Below, in pieces: positions 29,765-39,980 of a stretch of 64,000 bases of DNA; within the stretch, counting starts at the first letter, position 1; every line of letters starts with the position of its first letter. Position numbers and translations under genes: made by a program. Location: positions 1 through 64,000 of the forward strand of contig CAMNCL010000003.1 of the NCBI GenBank assembly GCA_946534345.1, read 5' to 3'. This DNA is from an uncultured Caryophanales bacterium (GTDB lineage Bacteria > Bacillota_I > Bacilli_A > RF39 > UBA660). The notes below the pieces were generated by a model. It was not told where the DNA came from and did no database searches. It saw nothing but the letters and a program-made list of their open reading frames with translations.

Positions 29765-31147
29765 TTAATAATCACAATTTCCTGGAGTTCTTGGATATGG
29801 AATAACATCTCTGATATTCTCAACACCTGTCAAGTACATAATTAATCTTTCAAATCCCATTCCAAATCCTGAATGAACACATCCACCATATTGTCTAAGT
29901 TTTAAATACCATTCTAAGCCTTCTTGAGCCATATCCATCTCTTTCATACGTTTAACTAAAACATCGTAGCGCTCTTCACGTTGAGATCCACCCATTAATT
30001 CTCCACTACCTGGAACTAATAAGTCTACAGCACCTACTGTTTTATTATCATCATTAAGTCTCATGTAGAATGCTTTAATATCCTTTGGCCAGTTATAAAC
30101 AAATACTGGAGCATTGAATTTTTCTTCTGTTAAATACTTTTCATGTTCACGAGCCAAGTCTTCTCCTTGTTTAGGTTCAAACTCAAACTTCTTACCAGAC
30201 TCTAATAAATAATTAATTGCTTCTTCATGAGTAATTCTAATAGCTTTAGAGTTAACTAAATGATTTAGTTTATCAATTAAACCTTTCTCAACAAAGTTAT
30301 CTAAGAATACTAATTCTTCATGACAATTATCTAAGATATATTTAACGGTGTATTTTAACATATCTTCCATAATATCCATATCTTCATCTAAATCACAGAA
30401 AGCTATTTCTGGTTCAATCATCCAGAACTCATTAGCATGTGTTTTAGTATTAGAGTTTTCTGCTCTAAAAGTTGGTCCAAAAGTATAAGTCTTTTTGTAT
30501 GCAAGTGCAAAAGTCTCTGCTTGTAATTGACCTGATACTGTAAGAGATGCTTGTTTACCAAAGAAATCTTTTGAATAATCTACTTTACCATCTTCATCTT
30601 TTGGAATATTATCTAAATCTAATGTAGTTACTTTAAACATTTCTCCTGCACCTTCACAGTCAGCTGCAGTTATTAATGGTGCATGAAAATATACATAATC
30701 ATTATCTTGGAAATACTTATGTATTGCATAAGCTGCTTTACTTCTAATATGAAATACTGCTTGGAATAAGTTAGTTCTAGGTCTTAAATAAGCTTGTTCT
30801 CTTAAGAATTCTCTAGAATGCTTCTTAGGTTGAATTGGATAATCTTCTGGACAATCTCCAAGTAAAATAACCTCTTTTGCTTGTACTTCAAACTCTTGTC
30901 CTTCTTTTGGAGATTTAACTACTTTACCAATTACTTTAATAGAACTACCTACATGGAATTTTTGTATTTCATCAAAATCTTTTAATTTATTATCATAAAC
31001 TATTTGAATAGGTGTAAAGAATGTTCCATCAGAAAAAGAAATAAACCCAAATTCTTTTTGTTTACGATGATTCTTTATCCAACCTTCCAAAGTAACTTCT
31101 TTGTTCATATATTTTTTACTATCTTTAAATAACTCTCTATCTGTCAT
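29765..31147 (-). CDS. asnS: asparaginyl-tRNA synthetase
   Basis: VTLEGWIKNHRKQKEFGFISFSDGT, class II motifs TFGPTFRAENSNTKTHANEFWMIEPEIAF, GFGMGFERLIMYLTG. Confidence 0.96.
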   Translation of the reverse strand: MTDRELFKDSKKYMNKEVTLEGWIKNHRKQKEFGFISFSDGTFFTPIQIVYDNKLKDFDEIQKFHVGSSIKVIGKVVKSPKEGQEFEVQAKEVILLGDCPEDYPIQPKKHSREFLREQAYLRPRTNLFQAVFHIRSKAAYAIHKYFQDNDYVYFHAPLITAADCEGAGEMFKVTTLDLDNIPKDEDGKVDYSKDFFGKQASLTVSGQLQAETFALAYKKTYTFGPTFRAENSNTKTHANEFWMIEPEIAFCDLDEDMDIMEDMLKYTVKYILDNCHEELVFLDNFVEKGLIDKLNHLVNSKAIRITHEEAINYLLESGKKFEFEPKQGEDLAREHEKYLTEEKFNAPVFVYNWPKDIKAFYMRLNDDNKTVGAVDLLVPGSGELMGGSQREERYDVLVKRMKEMDMAQEGLEWYLKLRQYGGCVHSGFGMGFERLIMYLTGVENIRDVIPYPRTPGNCDY

Positions 31148-31162
31148 AATCTCCCTCTTTCC

Positions 31163-31537
31163 CTACTTAATATAATAATAGTTTGCGCTCATAGTTGCAA
31201 CTAATTTTTTATCATTATTGTAAATATTTGCTTTAGCTAGAGCTATTTGTTTACCATCTTTTACCATTTCTGATTCACAAATTAAATATTCTCCAACTCC
31301 TGGTCTTAAGAAATTAATATTAGAATCTACTGTTACTACATTCTGTTCTTTCTTACTAAACAACATTCCCATAGCAGTATCACCTAGTCCAAATATTAAT
31401 CCTCCATGAGCCATACCATATGGATTGGAAGTATTATCTGTTAGTTTTACTTTTAATACTACTTTCTTATCATCATATTCTACTAGTTCATAATTATTAT
31501 GTTTGATAAAACCAGTAGCTTTAATTTCATCTTCCAT
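31163..31537 (-). CDS. PaaI-like hotdog thioesterase
   Basis: NPYGMAHGGLIFGLGDTAMG...NFLRPGVGEYLICESEMVKDGKQIALAKANIYN. Confidence 0.85.
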   Translation of the reverse strand: MEDEIKATGFIKHNNYELVEYDDKKVVLKVKLTDNTSNPYGMAHGGLIFGLGDTAMGMLFSKKEQNVVTVDSNINFLRPGVGEYLICESEMVKDGKQIALAKANIYNNDKKLVATMSANYYYIK

Positions 31538-31545
31538 ATATCCTC

Positions 31546-32703
31546 CTAATCCATAATATTACTATAATATTTCCAAGCTATTATTCTAATAACAGCTTTA
31601 TTAATTGTATCTATATTTATTTCTTTATTTTTAACACTTTGTAACACTTCATTATACATTGTCATAAAATCACTCGTAATAATCATATCATTACCAGCAT
31701 TAATAGCTAGTGTAGCTGCTTTTCCATCTTCCACATAAGCTTTAACTGCATCCATTGCTAAATCATCAGTCATAATTATACCAGTAAATTTTAATGTATT
31801 ACGTAATTCATTAATAACATTTTTACTAAGAGATGCAGGATACTTATCATCCATACATTTGACTACATTATGAGAAATTAAAACACTAGGAACATTTTCT
31901 TTTATACCAGCTTCAAATGGTAAAAAGTCATTGTTCTTAAAACTCTCATAATCTCTTTCATCAATTGCTATTCCTGTATGAGTATCTACATTATTACCAT
32001 ATCCAGGAAAATGTTTAAGACAAGAATTAATATGAACTCCATTCGCAACACTTACCATTTTTTTAATCAATTTACTTGTCTCAACAGCATTTCTACCAAA
32101 TGTTCTATTATAAATAAAATCATTTTCATTTGTAGAAACATCGGCTACTGGTGCTAAATTCAAATTAATTCCAATATTCTTCAACAACTTACCTTTTTCT
32201 TCTTCAGTTTGTGCTAGAAGGAGTTCTCCTCCCTCTTCATAATAATCTTTAGGAGCTTTAAACTTTTCACTTCTAAACTCACTAAATCTACTAACTCTAG
32301 TAACAAATCCTCCTTCTTCATCAACACCTAAAATTAATGGATATTTATTCTTACTATTAACTTCATTTAATTCTTTTCTCATAGATTCTTTAGTATGATT
32401 TTCAAAGTCCTTCGCAAATAAAATATAACCACCAGGATTAAAATTACTTAAATATTCAGTATCAGCATAATTATATCTAACTAGAAATAATTGACCTACT
32501 TTTTCTTCTAAAGTCATTTCATCAACTGTTTTAATTGCTTTATTATAATACTTTTTAAAAAGAGAAGCTTTTACATCTTCATCTTTTAATGTAATTACTT
32601 TCTTTTCTTCCTTTTTATTATCTAACTCTTTAGAAGGATTAAAATAAAAGTATCCACCAATACCTAAACAAATTATTAATAGAATTAGTAATATTTTTTT
32701 CAT
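31546..32703 (-). CDS. glycoside hydrolase family 3 (NagZ-like)
   Basis: EEKVGQLFLVRY, GVDEEGGFVTR, LNLAPVADVS, CLKHFPGYGNNVDTHTG, GIIMTDDLAM; N-terminal signal/TM. Confidence 0.92.
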   Translation of the reverse strand: MKKILLILLIICLGIGGYFYFNPSKELDNKKEEKKVITLKDEDVKASLFKKYYNKAIKTVDEMTLEEKVGQLFLVRYNYADTEYLSNFNPGGYILFAKDFENHTKESMRKELNEVNSKNKYPLILGVDEEGGFVTRVSRFSEFRSEKFKAPKDYYEEGGELLLAQTEEEKGKLLKNIGINLNLAPVADVSTNENDFIYNRTFGRNAVETSKLIKKMVSVANGVHINSCLKHFPGYGNNVDTHTGIAIDERDYESFKNNDFLPFEAGIKENVPSVLISHNVVKCMDDKYPASLSKNVINELRNTLKFTGIIMTDDLAMDAVKAYVEDGKAATLAINAGNDMIITSDFMTMYNEVLQSVKNKEINIDTINKAVIRIIAWKYYSNIMD

Positions 32704-32705
32704 AA

Positions 32706-33560
32706 TTACTCCTTATTCATAATCTTTTTAAATTCACTAGGAATATTTGTTTCAAATAAAATATCTTTTTTTATTTCTGGATAATACATCTTTAATCTAT
32801 TAGCATGTAGATATAATCTAGACTTATCATCTTTAATATCTCCATATTTATTATCCCCAACTATTGGATGTCTAAGAGTATTAAAAGCTACTCTTATTTG
32901 ATTCTTTCTACCTGTTTCAATATTTATAGATACTAATGAATAATTACTATTTTCTTTAATAACTTTATAATTAGTAATTGCTTCTTTACCTTCACCATTT
33001 TTAACAGGAAATACTAAATTAGTTTTAGTTTCTTTTAAATGTTGAACTATTCTATCTTCCTTATTTTTTAAATGTCCATGTACTACTGCAGTATATTCTC
33101 TTAAACTAACAAATGAGTTCCAATTCTCTTGTAGTTTATTTTTAGTTTTTTGATCTTTTGCCAGTACAACAATACCACTAGTATCTTTATCTAATCTATG
33201 AACAATAAATATTTTAGCATTTCTATTCTTACTTACTAAATATTCTCTAACTATATGATATAAAGTCTTTTCTTTTTCTTTAGCTGTCGCAATAGTAAGT
33301 AATCCACTTGGTTTATTAACCACAATGATATGATCATCTTCAAATAAAATATCAAAAGGCAATTCTACTTTGCCTTTACTGTCAGTATCAATTACTATTT
33401 TCATTCCTGGAACTAACTTATAATTATATTTAGTAGTCTTATTATTATTAACATAAATAGCTCCATGAGTTAAATACTGTTTAATTCTCTTCTTAGGCAT
33501 ATCTAAATTATTATATAAATAATCTAGAAGTTCCCCTTCTTTTTTTACTACTATTTTCAT
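32706..33560 (-). CDS. RluA-family pseudouridine synthase
   Basis: VVNKPSGLLTIA, IVHRLDKDTSGIVVLAKDQKTKNKLQ, GRKNQIRVAF; N-terminal S4-like domain. Confidence 0.93.
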   Translation of the reverse strand: MKIVVKKEGELLDYLYNNLDMPKKRIKQYLTHGAIYVNNNKTTKYNYKLVPGMKIVIDTDSKGKVELPFDILFEDDHIIVVNKPSGLLTIATAKEKEKTLYHIVREYLVSKNRNAKIFIVHRLDKDTSGIVVLAKDQKTKNKLQENWNSFVSLREYTAVVHGHLKNKEDRIVQHLKETKTNLVFPVKNGEGKEAITNYKVIKENSNYSLVSINIETGRKNQIRVAFNTLRHPIVGDNKYGDIKDDKSRLYLHANRLKMYYPEIKKDILFETNIPSEFKKIMNKE

Positions 33561-33570
33561 AAACTACTCC

Positions 33571-34266
33571 TTATATCTTTTTTAGTACTTTCTCTACTCC
33601 ATGTTCATTATTTGAAGTAGTTTTCTTCTTAGCTATTTTCTTTAATTCTTTACTAGCATTTTCTACTACACAATGATGAGGAATATTATTAATAAGTTCT
33701 AAATCACTTTCATTTCCACCTATTACTAAAACCTCATTTAATAAGATATTATTTCTTAAACTAATTTGATCAACACCAGTAAACATACTGACTCTATTAT
33801 TTGTTAGTTCTAAATACATTTTATTATTTAATTCTAAAATAGAATAATTCAAATTTAGTTTAACAACTTTATCTATTTCATCACGATTATCTATTTCTAT
33901 TTCTACTTTATAAATATCTTTTTCTACTATTTCTTTGTATACTTCATTTTCTGTATAATAAGATATTTTATACCCTTCAAAACTATTTTTAATCTTATTT
34001 AAATTAGTTTGTGATATTTTCTTTTTAAATAAGCATTTACTATTTTTAACATCATAAACATAACTACCATTTAATGAAATAATATAATCTACAAATGGAA
34101 AATCATGATTATAATCTAATATTTCTTCATAGAATCTATTAGTACATACTGAAAATAATACTCCTTTATTTCTAAGTCTATCTATTTCTAAGACAGTACT
34201 TGCAGGAATAGCTTCTTCATTATCAATAATAGTATTATAGAAACTACTTACTACCATTTTTATCAT
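33571..34266 (-). CDS. Cof-like HAD superfamily protein with degenerate catalytic motifs
   Basis: Overall Cof layout (FVDYIISLNGSYVYD...VLVIGGNESDLELI) but motif I reads SSFYNTI rather than DxDGT. Confidence 0.65.
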   Translation of the reverse strand: MIKMVVSSFYNTIIDNEEAIPASTVLEIDRLRNKGVLFSVCTNRFYEEILDYNHDFPFVDYIISLNGSYVYDVKNSKCLFKKKISQTNLNKIKNSFEGYKISYYTENEVYKEIVEKDIYKVEIEIDNRDEIDKVVKLNLNYSILELNNKMYLELTNNRVSMFTGVDQISLRNNILLNEVLVIGGNESDLELINNIPHHCVVENASKELKKIAKKKTTSNNEHGVEKVLKKI

Positions 34267-34852
34267 ATTTATCTACCCCCAATATAACTAATATTAAGAT
34301 TAGTAATGATAATGTATATCCTCCTAAAACATCACTAGGATAGTGAACTCCTACATATATTCTACTCATACCTATTAGAATTATTAAAAGAGTTAATAAA
34401 CTAATTAAGAACACTTTTAATTTCTTATTTTGGACTTTGTGATAAACATAGTATATTAAGAATCCATATAGTGCTACACTTATCATTGAATGTCCAGATG
34501 GATATGAATATCCTCCTTCTTTAATTAACCTTAAATGATCTGGTCTTGGTCTCATAAATATATGTTTTAAAGCCTGATTTGATAATACTGTAGTTATTAC
34601 ATCTATACCTAAAATAAATCTATATTTGTCTTTAATTATTAGTAAAAGAATTATTACTATAATAATTACAGTCAGTGTATTAGCACACATAGTAATTGTT
34701 TTAAAGAAGTAATCAAAGAAATTATTTCTAAGACTAAATATAAAATTATAAATAGTATCATCAAATGCAGTAACATTATTTGTTTCTACTAAGATGGTAA
34801 TTAATATAAATAGTATTAATAAACCTATAATAGCTAGATATTTCTTTTTCAT
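34244..34852 (-). CDS. PAP2-family phosphatase
   Basis: KHIFMRPRP, YSYPSGHSMIS, SRIYVGVHYPSDVLGG. Confidence 0.94.
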   Translation of the reverse strand: MKKKYLAIIGLLILFILITILVETNNVTAFDDTIYNFIFSLRNNFFDYFFKTITMCANTLTVIIIVIILLLIIKDKYRFILGIDVITTVLSNQALKHIFMRPRPDHLRLIKEGGYSYPSGHSMISVALYGFLIYYVYHKVQNKKLKVFLISLLTLLIILIGMSRIYVGVHYPSDVLGGYTLSLLILILVILGVDKYDKNGSK

Positions 34853-36036
34853 TTTAATGATTCTCTAACTTCCTTTTTATATATTTCTACACCAGGTTGA
34901 TCAAAAGGTTCAATTCCAAATAAATATCCACTAAATGCTGCACTTAACATGAAGAAATACATTAATGAAGTAATATTAATTATATTTAATTTATCTAATT
35001 TTATTTCTAGACATGGTACTTTTCCACTAAAGTGTGCACGCATTACTGAATCTAATACTAAATTATTTATTTCATTTAATTCTCTACCATTATATTCTAC
35101 ATAATTAGAAGAATTCTCAACTTTAATAAATGTTTCAAAAATAATCTTATTTCCATCTTGAATAAATTGTCCAAGAGAATGTAAATCTCTCGTATGAACA
35201 GTTGAAGTTGGATAAATTCCTAAACCATTTTTTCCTTCTGTTTCACCAAATAATTGTTTTAACCATTCAGTAAAATAACTCATATTTTCTTCATATACAC
35301 AATAATTTTCAACATATTTACCTTGTTTAAATAAACAGTGTCTAACAACAGCATATTGATATGCTTCATCTATTAATCTTTTTCCTTTATAATAACCCTT
35401 TACTATTTCATCTAAATCATAATTAATAGAAAGAGGTAATAAATGAGCTGGAGTTATAAATGAATATCTACCACCAATATCATCAGGTATTTCAAATGAT
35501 TTATAACCTTTTTCATTAACTTCTTCACGAAGAGGTCCCTTATCTTTATCAGTAGTCACAATAATTCTTTTATTAAGATCTTCAGGATATTTTCTCTTTA
35601 ATAAATCTTTTAAGACCTTATAAGTAATATTTGTTTCCATTGTACTACCACTTTTACTAATTACATTTAAGCAAAAGTTTTTATCATTTAAGTATTCTAA
35701 TAATTCATCTAAGTATTTACTAGATAATGTTGTTCCTGCATAAATAATTTCAAATTTAGAATCATTAAAATACTTTCTAAACATTTTATCAAAAGCATAA
35801 CTACCTAAAAATGATCCACCTATTCCGATTACAACTAAACAATCATAATTATTTCTTATATAGTTAGCTGTATCTTTTAAATCATTTTTTAATTCTTCAC
35901 TAATTTCTTTAGTCCAACCAATCATATTACTATGATTAAACTTATCTAATACTTCTTCTTTCTTAGCTATTAAAGAATTATAATCATTATCATTGATAAA
36001 ATTATTTACGTAAGTGGTAAAATCAAATTTTAACAT
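34849..36036 (-). CDS. pgi: glucose-6-phosphate isomerase
   Basis: VIGIGGSFLGSYAFDKMF, VISKSGSTMETNITYK, GGRYSFITPAHLLPL, TVHTRDLHSLGQFIQDG. Confidence 0.96.
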   Translation of the reverse strand: MLKFDFTTYVNNFINDNDYNSLIAKKEEVLDKFNHSNMIGWTKEISEELKNDLKDTANYIRNNYDCLVVIGIGGSFLGSYAFDKMFRKYFNDSKFEIIYAGTTLSSKYLDELLEYLNDKNFCLNVISKSGSTMETNITYKVLKDLLKRKYPEDLNKRIIVTTDKDKGPLREEVNEKGYKSFEIPDDIGGRYSFITPAHLLPLSINYDLDEIVKGYYKGKRLIDEAYQYAVVRHCLFKQGKYVENYCVYEENMSYFTEWLKQLFGETEGKNGLGIYPTSTVHTRDLHSLGQFIQDGNKIIFETFIKVENSSNYVEYNGRELNEINNLVLDSVMRAHFSGKVPCLEIKLDKLNIINITSLMYFFMLSAAFSGYLFGIEPFDQPGVEIYKKEVRESLK

Positions 36037-36071
36037 CTAATCACTCTCCAACTATTTATATTATAACATAA

Positions 36072-36100
36072 AAATAAGAGAAAGTCTTTTTCTCTTATTT
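36072..36100 (-). terminator. intrinsic terminator overlapping the MBL gene stop
   Basis: AAATAAGAGAAA / TTTCTCTTATTT. Confidence 0.65.
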
Positions 36101-37324
36101 AATAAACTTAATATTTCCTGCAGTATCAACTGTCATTACAACTGTTCTTTCAGCCGTATAATATGCTGGGACAGTTTTTCCTACTGATCTTCTTATTCTA
36201 CTAAGGGCACTATTAGATCGTTTTCTACCATTAGTAATTACTGCATAATCAGATTTTAAATAATTAACTGCATCTTGATGATTATTGAATGAAACATATC
36301 CATGATGAGCTACTTTATAAACATCAATATCTCCTACTGCTTTTGCGACTATACTTTCTCTTTTATAACCAAAGTAGTTTCCAATATCTCCTGCTAGATA
36401 TACTCTTCTACCATTTAATGTTGCGACTGCGACTAAACTATTAGCATTTTCAAATCTACATCTATTGGCAGATGAAAGTTTAGGAGTATTTATAAACTTT
36501 GTATTATAGAGCCTAAAACCAATATTTCCTAAAGTAAAGCTCTGACAACCACTAGATTCAGCATCACAAATAACAGCACCATTCTTTTGAGCTTTTTTAA
36601 TCATACTTCTATAAGAACCAGCGGTATAAGATCCAGTTCTTCCTCCAGCTTTAATAATAAGTCTTTTAACTTTAAAATTAGACATTACTTTATTATATCC
36701 ACCTATATGATCACCATGAGCATGAGTAATTAAGACAAAGTCCAAAGTACTTACTCCTAATTTTTTTAACTGTTTCACAACATAAGAACCTTTTCCCCAA
36801 ATACCTGTATCAATAAGTCCAAATTTACCTTCATCTTGAATTAATATGGCATCTGAAGATGCTCCTACATTTAAGAAATAGAAAGCATTTCCAGTTGAAG
36901 GACCAGTTATTGTATCACCAGAACCACTTTCTTCTTTAGGATTTCCATATTCATAATCATCAGGATTAGGCACAATAGGTTTGTGTTCTACGTTATCATC
37001 TATTTCAATATATTTAGCTGGTTTAAATACCTCTTCTTTTAAAGATTCCCACTCTTCAGGCTCTAAACAATGACCAGCATTTGTCTGTGTTGCGGCTATA
37101 TTAATAACATATTTAGCTATAAAAGGTAATAAGAAGACCACAAATAAAGCAATAACAGAATTTCTAATTCTTTTTAATATTTTAGGATCATCAGGATTTT
37201 GAACTTTTTTAAAAAGCCAAAATGTTAACGCTATTATTGCAAGTATAGGCGCAATAATCTGAATAAGTTTTAATATCCTATTCGCAATAATTAGAAAAAC
37301 TAATACTCCACTCTCAGTACACAT
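36095..37324 (-). CDS. MBL-fold (ComEC C-terminal-like) hydrolase fused to N-terminal TrbC/VirB2-like two-TM segment
   Basis: N-terminal ILKLIQIIAPILAIIALTFWLFKK...RIRNSVIALFVVFLLPFIAKYVINIA; MBL HAHGDHIGGYN, LAGDIGN, KVAHHGY. Confidence 0.85.
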   Translation of the reverse strand: MCTESGVLVFLIIANRILKLIQIIAPILAIIALTFWLFKKVQNPDDPKILKRIRNSVIALFVVFLLPFIAKYVINIAATQTNAGHCLEPEEWESLKEEVFKPAKYIEIDDNVEHKPIVPNPDDYEYGNPKEESGSGDTITGPSTGNAFYFLNVGASSDAILIQDEGKFGLIDTGIWGKGSYVVKQLKKLGVSTLDFVLITHAHGDHIGGYNKVMSNFKVKRLIIKAGGRTGSYTAGSYRSMIKKAQKNGAVICDAESSGCQSFTLGNIGFRLYNTKFINTPKLSSANRCRFENANSLVAVATLNGRRVYLAGDIGNYFGYKRESIVAKAVGDIDVYKVAHHGYVSFNNHQDAVNYLKSDYAVITNGRKRSNSALSRIRRSVGKTVPAYYTAERTVVMTVDTAGNIKFIK

Positions 37325-37339
37325 ATTATTCCTCCTACA

Positions 37340-38101
37340 TTAATCATCTTCTAACCACAATTTATTCTTTACTGCATACGCAGTTATTATCGCAGTAATA
37401 GGTATTACTATAATACATCCTATACCACTAAATAATATTCTAATTAATTCAGCCACAAAAGTCTTAGAATTAATTATTTCTGAAAAATGATATCCTGCAC
37501 TATTAAACCAAATTAATAAAGTCATAAAGTCACCTAGAAATGCAAAAAATAAAGTATTGGTTGTAGTACATAATATATCTTTCCCTATATTCATACCTGA
37601 ATTAAATAATTCTTTTAAACTTAATCTTTTATTATTAAGATGCACTTCATATAATGCACTTGATATAGCAACTGATGAATCTACTGTTGCCCCTATCAAA
37701 CTAATCAAAATCATACTTATGATAATATTAGTATAATCTATTTTTATGTCATATGAAAACATATTTATTTCTTCAAATGACTCATATCCAAATCCAGCTA
37801 TTCTACTAATCTTTGCCATTCCAAAGATTAATACTGCTAGAACTAATAATACTAAGATTATAGAAATCAATGAAGATGTTGTCTTTTGATTCTTACCGTT
37901 TACATAATATAGTATTACTAAACTAACTAAGAAACATCCAATCAATGAACAGATAATTGGATTAAATCCCAAAGCTGTAAAATAGAAAACTATTAAGAGA
38001 ATAATAAAATTCATAATCAATGATATAAATAATTTTATTCCCCTTTTTCTATCAATATAAAGCATCAATAACAATAACACTATTAATAAAATACTATTCA
38101 T
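37340..38101 (-). CDS. YibE/F family membrane protein
   Basis: Polytopic; GATVDSSVAISSALYEV and DILCTTTNTLFFAFLGDFMTLL. Confidence 0.8.
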   Translation of the reverse strand: MNSILLIVLLLLMLYIDRKRGIKLFISLIMNFIILLIVFYFTALGFNPIICSLIGCFLVSLVILYYVNGKNQKTTSSLISIILVLLVLAVLIFGMAKISRIAGFGYESFEEINMFSYDIKIDYTNIIISMILISLIGATVDSSVAISSALYEVHLNNKRLSLKELFNSGMNIGKDILCTTTNTLFFAFLGDFMTLLIWFNSAGYHFSEIINSKTFVAELIRILFSGIGCIIVIPITAIITAYAVKNKLWLEDD

Positions 38102-39167
38102 TTGTATCACCTCTTCTCATGAGTTTAATACAAATAAATGTCGCAATAGGAATTGTCATAATTATTCCAATACTACCAGTTAAAAATCTTGTCAATTCTA
38201 ATGATAAATTATTAGTAATATAATGATATACTGAATAGCCATTTCTTAAGGCTAAGACAAAGAATGGTAATCCTCCACATAAATATGTAAAGAATAAAAC
38301 ATTAGTCATAGTACTCATTATATCCTTACCAATTTCTTTTGATGACTTTACTAGAACTTCTTGTTTTACTTTTTTATTCTTTTCTATTAACTCAGCTATT
38401 GAGGAGGATATGGTAATAGATACATCCATAATAGCTCCTAAAGCTCCTAGTAATAATTCAGGTATTATTATATCTTCTGGTGGTACAGTTAAGAATTTTA
38501 ATTCATTAAAAGTAATACCTTTATAATTAGTTATCTTAATTACTGAGTATGATAATACTAATAAAATAATAGTAGAGACTATTGTCGATATAATAGCTGA
38601 TTTAGTTTTTAAATTTACTCCTCCAGCTATATATAAAGATATTATTGAAAATAATATTGATTCTATAATACATATAAATAATAAACTAATACCTTTAAAA
38701 TATAATTCAAGTCCAATATAAAAAATAATAATATTAAATATTAAACTAAATACTGATAATAATCCTTTAAACTCTCCAACTAAAAAGATCATTAAAATAA
38801 ATATTGAGATAAGTATTGATAAATAAAAATCTCTTTTTAAATTATCAATTTCATTACTTTTAATAAAGACTTTATCTCCAACTTGATATTTATCAGTAAC
38901 TACAGATGAATATGTTTCTTCATAATCATATTTTTTTATAGTTCCTTTTAATTTAGTATTAGTAATAATACCTTTAATTTCTTTTTGATAGTGTTTTTCT
39001 TCAATACCTAAATTATTATAATAACTTTCTACTTCTGTAGTTTTAATACTAGTAATTTTTAATATAGGTGTTTTATATAAGTAATCATTATTATAGATAA
39101 AAATATTAATTAATATAAGTAATACTAATGGTATTATAAATACTATTCTATTATTTATTATTTCCTT
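38094..39167 (-). CDS. YibE/F family membrane protein
   Basis: GALGAIMDVSITISSSIAEL and DIMSTMTNVLFFTYLCGGLPFFVL; overlaps next gene. Confidence 0.82.
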   Translation of the reverse strand, partial: KEIINNRIVFIIPLVLLILINIFIYNNDYLYKTPILKITSIKTTEVESYYNNLGIEEKHYQKEIKGIITNTKLKGTIKKYDYEETYSSVVTDKYQVGDKVFIKSNEIDNLKRDFYLSILISIFILMIFLVGEFKGLLSVFSLIFNIIIFYIGLELYFKGISLLFICIIESILFSIISLYIAGGVNLKTKSAIISTIVSTIILLVLSYSVIKITNYKGITFNELKFLTVPPEDIIIPELLLGALGAIMDVSITISSSIAELIEKNKKVKQEVLVKSSKEIGKDIMSTMTNVLFFTYLCGGLPFFVLALRNGYSVYHYITNNLSLELTRFLTGSIGIIMTIPIATFICIKLMRRGDTNE

Positions 39168-39615
39168 CATAAATAATTGCCTCATATAATAAATCTACTA
39201 AATGATTACTTGGTTCTAATTTATATTTATTAATTATTTGATTAAATATTTCATTATTATATTCCATATTTAAATATGGATAAATTATTTCTTTAGAGTT
39301 ATTAATATCTTTAAAATAATCCATTGTATAACTATTATCTAAAAGTAATAATGGATAATCTTCACTCCAGTTTTTAAACATATCAATAATCTTATTTGTA
39401 TCATCTAGATAAGTAAACATATCTTTATCATAAGATATCATATTCTTTATATCTTCATTATCTATTAAATCATTATTAATACGGTAATCAAATCTATCTA
39501 GTAGTTTTATTCCATCTAGTTTTAATGCACTAATTTGAGCAATAAAACCTTTATCAGAATTACTATGAGTTGGGATTATCTCAACTATAATGTATTTATC
39601 TTTTTGTAAATTCAT
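39151..39615 (-). CDS. hypothetical protein, possible degenerate DnaQ/DEDD exonuclease fold
   Basis: YIIVEIIPTHSNSDKGFIAQISALKLDG and NHLVDLLYEAIIY resemble DEDDh landmarks with catalytic residues not conserved. Confidence 0.4.
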   Translation of the reverse strand: MNLQKDKYIIVEIIPTHSNSDKGFIAQISALKLDGIKLLDRFDYRINNDLIDNEDIKNMISYDKDMFTYLDDTNKIIDMFKNWSEDYPLLLLDNSYTMDYFKDINNSKEIIYPYLNMEYNNEIFNQIINKYKLEPSNHLVDLLYEAIIYEGNNK

Positions 39616-39646
39616 ATGATCACCACAATAATTATATCAAAATAAA

Positions 39647-39669
39647 AAAGCTTAATCAAATTAAGCTTT
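39647..39669 (-). terminator. intrinsic terminator overlapping the WXG100 stop
   Basis: AAAGCTTAAT-CAA-ATTAAGCTTT, T-run on the minus strand. Confidence 0.75.
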
Positions 39670-39969
39670 AATATCTGTAACTGTTTTTTCTGCTTGTACA
39701 TCAGCAGCAGCATAATTCTCAAGTGTCTTATTAACCTTTTCAGAAAAATCTTGGCAAGCAGCTTGTAATTCTACAATATCTGCTTTGATTGCTTGAAGTA
39801 CTGGAACAACATTACTTGCAGCAGTTCCTCCCCATGCAGCTGAACCAGTCTCTCCGATTTGATTTTGTTGTTGCATGAATCTATCGATTGGATCATCTAA
39901 ATTATTAGCTTGATTAACTAAAGCACTAGCTGCTTCTTGTAATGACCCATATTGTACTTGTCCGTCCAC
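39661..39969 (-). CDS. WXG100 family protein
   Basis: 102 aa helical hairpin with central SAAWGGTAASN. Confidence 0.85.
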   Translation of the reverse strand: MDGQVQYGSLQEAASALVNQANNLDDPIDRFMQQQNQIGETGSAAWGGTAASNVVPVLQAIKADIVELQAACQDFSEKVNKTLENYAAADVQAEKTVTDIKA

Positions 39970-39980
39970 TATTACACCTC

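Noticed and set aside
31546-32703. GH3 protein considered for loss of catalytic motif (KHFPGYG instead of KHFPGHG)
   Set aside because: The downstream DTH motif and the rest of the NagZ-like motifs are intact; variation appears ordinary
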